Of a stretch of 64,000 nucleotides of DNA, positions 23,990 through 34,944 are shown piece after piece. Within the stretch, counting starts at the first letter, position 1. Each line of letters opens with the position of its first letter. Origin of the DNA: Ectocarpus siliculosus (taxonomy: Eukaryota > Sar > Phaeophyceae > Ectocarpales > Ectocarpaceae); NCBI GenBank assembly GCA_000310025.1, contig FN649737.1, forward strand, positions 3,390,661 through 3,454,660, read 5' to 3'. The position numbers and the translations under genes were made by a program. The notes below the pieces were generated by a model. That model was not told the DNA's origin. It worked only from the letters and a program-made list of their open reading frames with translations, and ran no database searches.

Positions 23990-24117
23990 CTAAATCCTGA
24001 ACTTGTATCAATGGGAATGACTCGTGCGATATCATCGAAAACATCGATTACCGGGAAGATGTTCGAAGGCCGCAGAGCCGCTACATCTACCCACATGCAC
24101 ATTGGCGTTTTCTCGTC
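23990..24117 (-). CDS. Orphan coding exon, unrecognised protein
   Basis: A 128-bp frame is bounded by an acceptor (CATGGCAG) and a possible donor (GTGCAG). It encodes a gene-like peptide including MWVDVAALRPSNIFPVIDVF and DDIARVIPIDTSSGF. It may belong to the same transcript as the GIY-YIG exon downstream at 22612, but the phases do not join directly, so at least one intermediate exon would be needed. I do not recognise the family. Confidence 0.35.
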
Positions 24118-24699
24118 CTGCCATGTGACTGACGACTTCTTAGTGGTCAGCCGATTCGTGCACAACAGCAACCACAACACAACCATCCCCGGGGAAGCCG
24201 GGTGTACCAAAGGAGGACACATAAATAATCGAAACAGTAACTAGTCCTACCAAACTAGTACTGCAGGTCCCGCGTGATAAACTAACGGCCAACAAACCAA
24301 AGGCAATACACGAACCGAGGCTTGCTGCACACTTAAGCTTTCAACGGGCAATCTGTAACCATGCGCAACCCCACGCACCAAAAGCCTTTTTCTATGGATA
24401 GACGAATATTTTCGGCTCCAAGTCGCCCTCGAATGCCACACGTACCCATGCACAGGCGACCATAAAACTTACCATGCACATGAACCATGAACACGCAAAG
24501 CCCCGGTCAAGGCAGAAACGGTATCAAACGTCATCCATCAACAGGCAACGCACACAGGTTGAAGTCGCGCACCGATCGTTTTCATCGGACAAAAAGGGGG
24601 ATGGATCGGTTGGAAGGTTTCGCGACGGGTGGTAAGCCGCACGTACAAGACACCGATAGGGTAGGGGAAGCAACACACGGCAGGACCAAAACAAGAGAC

Positions 24700-24779
24700 C
24701 ACCACAACGCGACGAGAGACCACCACAACGCGACGAGAGACCACCACAACGCGACGAGAGACCACCACAACGACAAGCC
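24700..24779 (+). repeat. 21-bp minisatellite, about four copies
   Basis: AGACCACCACAACGCGACGAG is repeated almost perfectly in gene-poor DNA. The repeats are contiguous without spacers, so this is not a CRISPR. Confidence 0.9.
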
Positions 24780-25230
24780 TGTGTGACGTCACAACTTCAC
24801 TGTACGGAACAACATTTTGTGTTCGCTCAGGCAATGCATCACGATGCACCTTGCCGTGAAAAAACGTTAACGACGGCCAATAGGGCGTTGGCAGCACCCA
24901 ACGCGTAGCCTACAGAACGACAGCCGCCTCTACGACCACATCCACCCAGCGTGAGGTTGGTTCACTTGACAAGACGAAGTCTGACGAGCAGTCACAATCT
25001 TTCTGGCGATGTCCGAGACGCAAGCCAAGAAAAAAACGGAGACGTTCAGTGAAAAATATGAAGTCTAACAAACGGTCACAATCTACATTCTGGCAACGCG
25101 AGTCGACGCAGCCAACGAAAGTAGGAAGCATCGACCCTCCTCCCCCCCCCCCCCTTTCCCGAGGGGACCGCCTTCCCGAGAAAGTAAACATATTAACAAA
25201 TATAACAGGGAGGGGGGTACGCAGACCCCA

Positions 25231-25246
25231 TCCCTAACCCTAACCC
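25231..25246 (-). repeat. Short telomere-like CCCTAA tract
   Basis: Two and a half CCCTAA units occur in gene-poor DNA next to a C-rich run. This is too short to be anything but suggestive. Confidence 0.5.
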
Positions 25247-25433
25247 AAATTCCCCGATTGGATTGCATGCTTTGTCCTCCATGTTCACTTAACAAAAAAG
25301 CCCTGCGAGGGCCATGTTTACAAAATAAAAAACCCCTGTGGAGGCTACTGCTGTCCCGAAATTTCGGTCACCGAAAGGAACGAGCCGTCATCTCCCTTCC
25401 AAATTACGCCTGGGGGGGCTGAAGCAGGATTAC

Positions 25434-25550
25434 CGAGGGCTCGTCGTCCGAATCAAAATCCAACCTTCCGCCGCGTTCTCGTCCGTTGAGCACGTCCAGC
25501 AGCTCGCTCGGCTCTGCGGCCAGGCGCTTTCCGAGCCACTCCAGTTCTTC
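25434..25550 (-). CDS. Orphan coding exon next to an assembly gap
   Basis: A 39-codon exon is bounded by a C-rich acceptor (CCCCCCCCAG) and a donor GTAATC. It encodes EELEWLGKRLAAEPSELLDV and then RLDFDSDDEPS, a charged helical segment with an acidic end. The preceding exon would lie in or beyond the 100-N gap at 25573-25672. It could be the 3' part of the glycosyltransferase/sulfotransferase gene upstream or of another minus-strand gene; sequence alone does not decide. Confidence 0.5.
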
Positions 25551-25572
25551 CTGGGGGGGGGGGGGGGGGGGG

Positions 25573-25672
25573 NNNNNNNNNNNNNNNNNNNNNNNNNNNN
25601 NNNNNNNNNNNNNNNNNNNNNNNNNNNNNNNNNNNNNNNNNNNNNNNNNNNNNNNNNNNNNNNNNNNNNNNN
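25573..25672. other. Assembly gap (100 N)
   Basis: Exactly 100 N follow a G-run, suggesting a nominal rather than measured gap size. It separates the orphan exon at 25434-25550 from its upstream exons. Confidence 1.
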
Positions 25673-26631
25673 TTGATACGCCCTAAGGGGGCCCGGGGGG
25701 GGGGGGGCGATCAATTCACCGCCTTTTAACGTGCTTTCATTCCTCCCGCTCTTCCTAAGGATAAAGTCCCGACGCCGAAGGCAAAACGGGACATGAGGAC
25801 ATAATATAGCAATTGAGAGAAAGTAGCCTTTTCGTCGAGAAAGGGCCCCCGCCGACTGCACCAACTGCTACACACCCTCGTGTACATCTGTGAGGATCAG
25901 AGGGGGTGTCTGTCAGTTCCATTCACTATATTTCGGATCCAAAAGAAGTACAACGCCTATGATCGTAGTTCGAACGCCTGTGCATGGTGGTGATGATCTC
26001 CAGTCTGGGCTCAAACCGCCTTGACCAAAAAATATTGCCCGTCGATTGGCCTGCGACAAAGGTCTCTGAGTGACCTAGCCCTTGGGCAATGTTTTGTTGC
26101 CGCGACTACGCTGGCACAAATCCCCGAACCGTAACCGAATCCGGTGTTGTGTGGAACAACTTGCGGTAATTTTCGTGTCGGCGCAATGCCTTTCTCTCCC
26201 GGCTTACAACCGAAATCAATTGGGAGGAGGCACGGGAAACCAACATAATCTACAACGCCGTACTCAGTATTTTTTGTATAGCGGACACGAGGGGCGCACC
26301 TTTCCCCACAAAAACCGCTGAGAGTTGAGCAATTCTCCGACGCCCCCGTAGCCGAAGAAGTCGAGGAGGCTCGCCGACCTGAGCAACGATCAACCAATCA
26401 GCAAAAAAAAACACCCGGTATCTATGATAGTTAGTCGTCAGACCCACGAGGGACTGAAGGGTAATATTAGCATCTATCTGTTTTACGCTTGTCTCCGTTG
26501 GAAGCTTCCTTAGAAGCTTGGCCATTGCCGATGCATCATCGTCTCAAGAAGATGGTTGGTCATTCTCCGGTCCTCTTGATGAGGTGCACCCTCCTGCACC
26601 CTCCTTCTCGACGATCATGTCTTCCATGAAC

Positions 26632-26863
26632 AGGTTGCAGAAGATACCACCCCCCCTGTGCCGATCAAATTTCGATTGCTCTGCAGCACAACTAGCAGAA
26701 GCAGCGGCGGCCGTGCTAAAAATGACGGCATTAGAGGCGTCTGGTGGAGAGGTCACCGATAACAAATCGTTCAATTTTGACATGATTCACATGACATCCT
26801 CCTGGTCGTGGAGGAAAGGAGCTTCGAAAATCGGTCCAGGGGGCATGGAATCTCGGGCAACCT
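26632..26863. mobile_element. MITE, 232 bp, with inverted terminal repeats of about 40 bp
   Basis: The left end AGGTTGCAGAAGATACCACC...GATCAAATTTCGA matches the reverse complement of the right end, AGGTTGCCCGAGATTCCATG...GATTTTCGA. The core shares GCGTCTGGTGGAGA with the copy at 14877-15097. It has no coding capacity of its own. Confidence 0.8.
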
Positions 26864-27231
26864 ATGTGGGTCATTTGGTCGACGATCAAGCAACTTCGAG
26901 TGGGGGAAGGGAGTCCCAACTTCACACACAGAAAGAAAACACTTGCACACTTGTCCAATCTGCCCCCCGAGTGCTCTAGAGGCGGCGGTGCTTGAAAAGT
27001 GAGGAAAGCAAGTCTCCTCTGATCATCCAAGCGAGGAACGAACATGCGGCGAGGGGTGCCACATGGAAGCTCTGACAACATCAGGATAGGTCTGCTTGCG
27101 ATCGGATCAAGCAGGCGAGGCTTTGTTTATAACCCGAAGTATGAAAGGAGAGGGACAATATGGATCTGTTCATGTACACCTTGCTATGAAGGGAGTGGTA
27201 TCGGGGCAAACGGTGCGGAAGGAAGCCACAA

Positions 27232-27441
27232 ATGCCTTCGATGGTTGTCCTTGTTGCTGTTGTTGCTCCCGTGCCTGTCGCTCTTGCAGCTGGCGTTGCC
27301 GTGACACCCGAAGGCATCCAGATCTCTACACAGGGCGTTGAAACTCCTACAAAGTGCGTATTAGTAGTACCCCCGATGTGTTCCGCACTAACGATGCTTG
27401 ACGCAACCCAACCAAAGAGGCGGGCGCCCTATTTCGTCTAA
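27232..27441 (+). CDS. Possible secreted-protein first exon
   Basis: The 69-codon frame opens with MPSMVVLVAVVAPVPVALAA, which reads as a signal peptide, and continues with VTPEGIQISTQGVETPTK up to a possible GTGCGT donor at 27354. I found no convincing downstream exon on this strand. It could be chance in Val/Ala-rich DNA. Confidence 0.2.
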   Translation: MPSMVVLVAVVAPVPVALAAGVAVTPEGIQISTQGVETPTKCVLVVPPMCSALTMLDATQPKRRAPYFV

Positions 27442-28242
27442 ACTCGGTCAAACGAGAGACGGCCAAACTTTCCGCAGGCCTCGACGAGAACGATCTCACT
27501 TCACTGCTGCATACAGTTGGTTGGTTGATCCTGTTTCTCACCGCAAAAGTTCCAATTTACAGGCGGGATCCTTCTCGCAGGCCCCAATCCGCAGCCTACA
27601 CGTTGTCGGGATGGCCGTGTTTCGCACGGTCGACGATGCTCTCGACGTGGCGTCCCCCATGATTAACCGCCGCCGCCTTCCACTACCAAGCGGCCGTTGT
27701 TGCTGCTCTTGTTGTGGCAGCGTCTGGTGTTGTAGCCGACGTCGTCGTAGGTGTTGTTGATCGCGCCGCTTCTTGGAGATTGGGATTACGGCGGGTTTGG
27801 TGGTGGCGGGGGGGAGGTAGGGGGAGATGGGAGGAAGGCCGACGGCTGCCCAGAGCGCTGAAGCGGCGTTTTCTTCTTGAGACAGAAGGTCTTCGAACCT
27901 GACCGAGGGAGGGAGAGATAACGATGGGATAAGACAGGGAGAGAGATAATACGATAGACAGACAGAGAGAGGTCAGAGAGAGACAGACAGATGCAGAGGA
28001 GAAGGAGAGGGAGAAAGGCGGGAAGGCGACAGAGAGAGAAATCAGCGGAGAGAGAAGAGAAAAAGAGAGGGGAACCATGGATACACATTCATCATGAGTC
28101 GGACATGATGTTTGTGGATAGCATCTAGCACCTCTCGTATCTACAATTCCCAGAAAATACAGAAAAAAAAAGCAGCACCAACGCAACACGAAAAGAAGAA
28201 AACAGCGAACGGAATAAAATATATATATATATAGTTCTTCAC

Positions 28243-31200
28243 CTGACTACCCAGATGGTCCCGTTAACTGTCCGAGGGACCTGTTCGATAAGCACCTGCC
28301 GCCACACCTCGCGCCACTCACGCAGCCCCGCCGCGGTGCCACATTTGCCTGTCAGATCCCGCACCACCCGCCGGAATTGTTGAAAACAATGAGGAAGATT
28401 GTTAGAAAAGAGTCTACAAAGAAACTGCTCGTTGGAGGTACAACCACAGTAACAAGTGTGCGGTGAACGTATGTCTCCAGCTTTTCTTCGTTATTTTCTC
28501 GAAGACTCATCGTTCGGCAGCAGCACTTTGCCGGCTCCGCAGCGGCGGTACAGCACAACTCAAACCACTTCTCCACAAGCCCAAAACAATTGAGGGCAGG
28601 GTGGTGCATGCCACGTGACCTATTTATATCAGTACAAAAGTACTTGTTACTGCTGTAGTACGATATCACAAGAGAACATGAACCATGTGAGAATGGCAAC
28701 TGGGATGGATGCTACCCCGGGTTTTACCATCAGCGTCGCCCGTTTCCAAGGCGGTGGTACAGATGGGGTGCCTGACCGTGAGCAAGGAAGTGGAGACGAA
28801 GGGGAAGAGGCCTTGCTTGGAGGCCACGAGCATGTCCGTGTCTCTCTCCACGAGCACCACTGCCGGCTTCTTGGGCTGAGGGGGACAGGGGACAGGGACA
28901 GAGCATGGTGTGAAAGGAGACGGCAGCAGATGTTATTGGGGCTGTTGCTGCTGCTGCTTCTGTTGGAGGCACAGAATAGGGTGCAAAAGGAAGCAAATGT
29001 TGTTGTTGATGAAGTAGTGTGCATATCGAAAACCGTGGCGACCAGCACAAACGGGATGGCACGCACGCAGACAATCCGGGGTCAAACCGAACTCCGGGGG
29101 TCTCCCGTACAGCACGTACCATGTGCACCCTCAAAGCTGCCCAGAGCTCAATAAAATTTGGTCATTCGACCAAGAGGGAAAGACAAGAGAATAGTGGCCT
29201 TTGGTGCAATGCGAGCCAACCTGCTACAAGTTGTCAAAAAAACAACACTGAAAGAGTGGCCGATTTGCCAACAAATCTGTTAATTTTCTTCGGGTGGTCG
29301 TTTGAACCCCACGGCCATTCTTGACAAAAAAATCACTTCTTTGGACCTTCAAGCTGTCCTTTGAATACCACGGTCAACAGTAAACACAGCAATTGTTGTA
29401 CGCACCTTCAAGTTGACGCGGAGCAACCAGTCTTGCACGAGCTGTCGCCTCGCCCCGTTGATCTCCTCTGGCGCGAGAAGGCGCTGCTGAAGATCGGGAC
29501 AGTAACGCCAGCACCCCGCAGCGGACGAACCTTCCTTCGAACAGCCGCACAGCTGCAAGCGCACCAATCGATTCACAAGAGCGAGTAAGAGCGACAACAA
29601 TGACGACGCCAAAGTACACATAGTTAAGAAACAAAACATTTTGGACACCATGGTGTGGGCGCGCTCATCGATTCACACCACAAGAACAACGACAACAACG
29701 TCAACGAACACACCCACCCTATGGAAACGCATTCTTAGACATCATGTAGCTTGGACGCGCACTCATCGGTTCACTCAAAGACAACATTTCCAACACATGA
29801 ACAGTATGGAAACGCACATTTCGCCAGCATCGGGTGGGCGCACGCATCGATTTACAAATTAGAAACGCATATTTAGCCACCATCGGGTGGGCGCACGCAT
29901 CGATTCACACAACAAGAACACAAGAACAACAGCGACGACGACGATGAAAACACTCCATACGGAAACGTATTCTTAGACAGCAAAGCTTGGGTGCAATCAG
30001 AGGCGCACCCCACGGGGGCAGGTACCCACCCCCGCAAACCGCATTTAGCCGGCATGCTACGACTGACCCTACCCAAAGAAGGCACTACAGGTAAGGATCG
30101 CAATCGTTTACCTCCTGCCTGGACCCACCCCGCCACCAGTGTGTGGCCCTTAAAACTGGCATGTTACAACTGACCCTACCCAAAGAAGACTTGAGCACAC
30201 CCCTTTCGACTGCTGTGGTGTTATCGTATAATTATTGTCTCGAACGGGTAGTGTTTCTGTGAGATTATGTATATTTTCAAGAAAAAAAGGCACTACCGGC
30301 AAGGGTCACAATCGCTTACCTCCGACAAAACCGTCTCCGCCATGCCCTCCCGCTCCCGCGGTGATGAAAACACCGTTGTTAAGGAAGACCCCTCGCCGCC
30401 TACGGCGCCCTGTCCACCATGTACCCGTACCCAAGGGTGCGAGGCTAGTGACCGCATGACCGCCGCCTCTCCGGCGTCCTCGAAGGAGTGCACGAACACG
30501 TATCTGTTGCGCGAGAGTCCGGTGTCCAACGTGCGACAACAAGACATGTTATTTATTGGAGGGTTTGCGGTGTGAGGCGTGGGTGGCATGGGGCCTGTTG
30601 TGTATGGAGAGAGGGAGATGGAGAGAGAGGGAGAGAGAGAGAGAGGAAGAGACGGAGAGCGATAGAGAGATTCAGGCAGAGAGAGGGGCACCAGAGAGAG
30701 GTAGATGCTATGTAACGTGATGAGAGGTCCACACAACACATGTTCAACTCGATGGCGAACGGCAGAAAACAGACAAGACGATGACAAACGCCGGAAGCGT
30801 TCACACAAAAAACAACGTTTCAAGCGTGCCACAAAAACGCCCTTCCATGAGACAACCAAAACCAAAGGAGTACACAGATAGCGCCCTCTCTTACGAGCAT
30901 CTAGTTTTCGCCGAGGCTGGTGTTCTTACAGTACAGCAGTACTTCCTCTTATGGGCTACAAATCGGCCGCCATAAGTATAAGAGTATAGGTTTTACTATT
31001 CTGTTATAACAGGTAGTAACACCGGGCTCACAAAAGGTACTCAAATTCCCTATGATGTGAAGCATGAAGTTTGTACCTCCCCAAGTTATTTCAAGTGTGG
31101 GAGCTAGCTATCTGTATCGCATTGACGACTCGTGCGGTGTCGACAGGGCCGACAATGCTCGCATGAAAGTTCTTAGCTGCCAAGTGCGGCGCTAGCTATA

Positions 31201-31659
31201 TCTGTATACATGCACGACTCATGCGGGGTCGACATGGCTGACAAATGGTGCTCATGTTCCATACAATGTGGAACATGAACATTCTTACCTCCCAACTTCT
31301 TCCGAGTTTGGGCGCTAGCTATCTACGTCTACATCACTGGGTACATTGTAGACGACTCATCGTGCGGTGGTACGTTTCCCGCTGTCTTGTGTGTTCTGCC
31401 ATTGACTCCTGTAAGGTGGATGTCCCTCGACAATGTTGAGCAGAAAGTTCTTCCCTGCCAAGCTTTTCAGGGCGGACGCTATCTGTAAGGCTGCTGTGCG
31501 ACGCTCACCGAGTGAAGCACAAGTGTTGCAGCCACTCCGGCGACGAGTCTGGGCTTCCCCACGCAGTGTCCGCGGCAGCGGGAGACGCACGCACCGCCGA
31601 CATGCACGCCTCCGTACGCCGCAACTCCTCCTCCCCGTAAGGGTCCATGGCACGAGCGC
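28243..31659 (-). CDS. Sulfotransferase-like module, probably the 3' half of the glycosyltransferase gene
   Basis: Five minus-strand exons join in phase: 31659-31509, 30503-30320, 29552-29406, 28875-28728 and 28348-28243. The order of motifs follows carbohydrate sulfotransferases. First is a P-loop-like segment, YVFVHSFEDAGEAAVMRSLA then SHPWVRV. Next is FVSTSLLTVRHPICTTALE, like the 3'-phosphosulfate-binding VRHP motif. Last is EWREVWRQVLIEQVP leading to TIWVVR, where the family usually continues with Tyr-Glu-Asp. The P-loop lacks the usual Pro-Arg/Lys-Ser/Ala-Gly-Thr-Thr residues, so activity is doubtful. The last exon ends in phase 2, and its continuation was not found before the 25.6-kb gap. 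Exon 31659-31509 starts two bases into a codon, so it needs an upstream exon; the glycosyltransferase exon at 32390-32216 fits if a weak donor (GTCGCC) is used. Confidence 0.6.
29640..29990 (+). repeat. Degenerate minisatellite around GGGTGGGCGCACGCATCGAT
   Basis: Four to five variable units combine (C/T)GGGTGGGCGCACGCATCGAT, ACAACAAGAACAACGACAAC and GGAAACGCATTCTTAGACA. It lies in the intron between the sulfotransferase-like exons at 30320 and 29552. Confidence 0.75.
30081..30326 (-). repeat. Duplicated splice-donor region
   Basis: GGCACTACCGGCAAGGGTCACAATCGCTTACCTCC (in two parts, 30289-30326) contains the donor of exon 30503-30320. A diverged copy at 30081-30118 carries the equivalent GTAAACGATTG decoy donor, and ACCCTACCCAAAGAAG is repeated again at 30172. 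Confidence 0.65.
31030..31480 (+). repeat. Degenerate tandem array, about 110-120 bp, four copies
   Basis: Units share GCGCTAGCTAT, CGACTCATGCGG(G/T)GTCGACA and a TTCTTACCTCCCAA-type segment. It lies immediately 3' of the exon at 31659-31509 on the minus strand. Confidence 0.7.
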
Positions 31660-32215
31660 CTGGGCGAAAAAAAACGGTGCGCGACCCCCCCCCAATAACG
31701 GACAGAGACAGGTAATTACCTTTATACAGCGATTTTCGTGTCTAGGCACTGAGACTGATACGGTTCCCTTGGGTAGCGCGGTCGATGCCAAAGGCAAAAA
31801 CACACCATCCCAAGCGGTGGCCGTTCTGTCTACAGGCCGCTGTTTGTGTACAAGCCGCTTGAAAGAGCAATACTCTACGAAGGGTTCTTCGTTCATTGCG
31901 TTTTCAACTTTCTTCGTTAATTGCGTTTTCAAGAGTGCTGTCCTTCCTTCCGTCAACTCAACGTGTGTCGTGTTCGCCGAGTGGGATCAGGTTTCGCGAG
32001 TATGGGTCATCTCGAAAAGCTGCACACTTTCCTCAACCCGCGATAGCCCCCAGCAGCTGTGTGGTCGGTCATGTTCTCACCACCACCACCACCACCACCA
32101 CCACATGATTCTGCCCATGGCCGGCTCTCCTACGCAACACAGAGGTCGACTCCTTTATGGCCATCCTCACCATGGCTAATCGGGTGGTGCGGGCTGAGGC
32201 TGGCCTGTGGGCGAC

Positions 32216-32609
32216 CGGTCACGAGGTGCTTGCCGTTGGCGGCTCTGTCTAGAAGCCGCCGTACCACGCAGCTCCACTCCACCATCGCATCGCTCTTGTG
32301 GTCGTTCAGAGCTGCGGTTTCCAATGATTCGTCGAACTCAACAGCTTCTCTTGTCATCGCTCGTCGTTGCTGTTGCTGCTGCCACTGAAGCTGCGGAATA
32401 CGGAGAGACGGCGGCGTGAATTGGTGTGGTTGCGATGAGAGCGAGGAGGTCGAACCGGTTTCTTAGAGGTGATTGATCCCTAGTCCTGGCTTGCATACCA
32501 CTACTGCTGTGTTCAACTACTGGTGTGCTACAACACCCTCGTCTCCGAAGTGCATCACACCAATGTCCCTGTTTTGCCTGTCTGGGCGCTCTTTGTCTCT
32601 CTGTCTCTA

Positions 32610-32656
<47 letters not shown>

Positions 32657-34894
32657 GCCTGTCTGGCATGTTTCTCTATATACAAATATATCTCTCTGTC
32701 TCGTTCCTTCTCTCTCTGTCTGTATTGTTTACCCCTGTCTTGTCTGCCTATCTGTCTCCACTAGTATATAGCTCTCTCCCATTTCCTTATCTCCTCACCA
32801 CAGTGCTGTAGCGCCTCCCCCTCGCCGCCACATCCTCCCGCGTCATCGGATACCGCCGGACTGCAAAATCCCCAACACCCGCCTCCTCACACCGGCATCC
32901 TTCTCTCATCTCCGTCACACCACCACCATCACCATCACCAAGAAAGCTCGAAACCGAAACAGGAGGATTAACATCTTCGCCCGAGCTCTCAGATGCTGTA
33001 CCACTGGCGTCGTCCCGGAACCTCAAGATAACCTTGTACCGCGGAAGACAATGCCGGGAACAACAAGAACGTCAGCAACCTGAGCGGCCTCTCATGGCGA
33101 CACACCGTACGCGATTGTGGCGACGACTCTGTGGGCAAACGGCCATGGTTAATTGGTATATGCTGGAGTTGACTCGAATTCGGTATTGAGAGCCTGGCAT
33201 TGAGCGACACAAGTGGTTGCGCTTTTTCTAAAGCGGGAACAAGAAATGACGGTACGGGACTCGAAGTTCGACTCGGAAAGGTTCCGGGAGGTTTTCCGAA
33301 GCACCTCTTTCAACTCACACCATCGTTTCCGAAGAATCACCTACATCGATTGTACTCGTTCCAGCCCGCACCAATTGCGAACTGCTGTAGCGAAGACAAA
33401 TATTCAAGACAGCAAGCTGCCGAACATTGACCCACACCCCCCGGATTCGGTCTTAGAGCGTTAGAGGCCACGTCACACCATAAGTGATCGATCTCAATGC
33501 GTTCAGAGGCGCAAGGATGGTAGACAAGAGGTATTGACGATGCTTCGAAGAAATGGCCACTAAGACAACCAGCCCTCAAGAGAGAAAGACGACAAACAAG
33601 ACCAGAAAAAAACTCAAGCAATACAGCACCTTGGGGGGGCCGTTCAGTTCCGGCGACGTGGGGTCTGCGTGAGTGAGAAAGTTTTCCAACAAAAGGCCCC
33701 GAGGAGACTTGGGAAACCCTGAGGTTCCGTGTTGTACCGTCGACACCTGGAACGGAAGGAAATAACAAAAAAAAAGAGAAAAGAGAAAATCAAAAACATG
33801 GAAAAACAAAAAAAAAACACATGCAAGGGGCGCGGAGGAAAAACACAGCATGGCAGGGGGGCTAGTGATGAGGCGTTGGACTCGAGCTACGAAATGATGT
33901 TCGCCAACCACAACCGTATCGTGCTAGGACCTGTCCATCAAGATGGACTGGTCAAGACGTCAGTCAAGTTATCGACAGGAGTGAGGCACTGGAGAATGCC
34001 AATGGTGCCTTGGTCTTGCTGTGACCTTGACACGCGAATCTCTCGCGGATACGGCGTGGCTCAGAGATGGCGGTTGATTCTATGTCCGCCACACGCGGAT
34101 GGTTCCGTGAAATATTCAAGTAAGCGTTTCGTCAGTGTCAAATATGGACAAAACCATCCGTGATGCTTTTAAATAGTCGCATCTAACCCGAAGTAGGCTG
34201 TGGGGATGAACCTCTGTATATCACAACAACATCGGAAGGCACCTTTCCGCACAACCGTACAACACCATGCCAGCACCATGCCAGCAGCACACACAAAACC
34301 AAAACAATGTGCTCAACACTCACAACAGACCATAAGAAAAAACAAAAAAACCGAAAAACATTTCTTCTCGGGGACTGACTGCACACCTGCAAGCAGCACG
34401 TCGTCGAGCGCGATTCCAGCGCCTCCGGCAGGCCTATCTCGCCCGCCTCCCTGGCCCACAGGAACTCATCCGTGTCCAACAGCACCACCCAGCGTGGAGC
34501 CAACCTGTCCCCCCCGTCGTGCATCCCTCGATACGACTCTACGCATTCGGTGAGGGGTGGCATCGCGGCCGATCGTGGTGTGGCTGTTGCGTTTCTTGGA
34601 TCGATATGGCGGCGCTGGAACTTGACGATACCGGCGCGCACGAAAGGTTCTAGTACCTGGGGGGGGGGGGGCAGGCGGAGAAAGTGTCGATGGTCATGGC
34701 GAGAACACACACACGATACGAATGGTCTTCCTACCTGACCGAGAGAAGGAGGGAGAGGGAGAGAAAGGGAGCAACAGGTACACAAAACACGATAGAGAAA
34801 CAAGCAAGAGGAGAGCGAGAGAGAGAGAGAGAAGGAGGGACAGAGAGAGAGACAGACAGAGAGACAGACAGAGAGACAGAGAGAGACAGAGAGA

Positions 34895-34944
<50 letters not shown>

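Larger units (their letters stand above)
25673..28242. other. No firm gene (2.6 kb)
   Basis: It contains the MITE at 26632-26863, the weak signal-peptide frame at 27232 and a GA-rich block near 27905-28065. The continuation of the sulfotransferase-like module should lie in this interval, but I could not place it. Confidence 0.4.

Noticed and set aside
24700-24779. Short regular repeats resembling a CRISPR
   Set aside because: The 21-bp units abut with no spacers, and the context is eukaryotic.
31700-31956. Possible extra exon of the fused enzyme (frame ending ENRCIK before GTAATT)
   Set aside because: Its phase does not fit the next exon, and the frame that would fit contains a stop.
32473-32811. 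Leu/Cys/Val-rich frame resembling a membrane protein
   Set aside because: It is translation of a (CTGT)n tract; the periodic CLSV peptide is an artefact.
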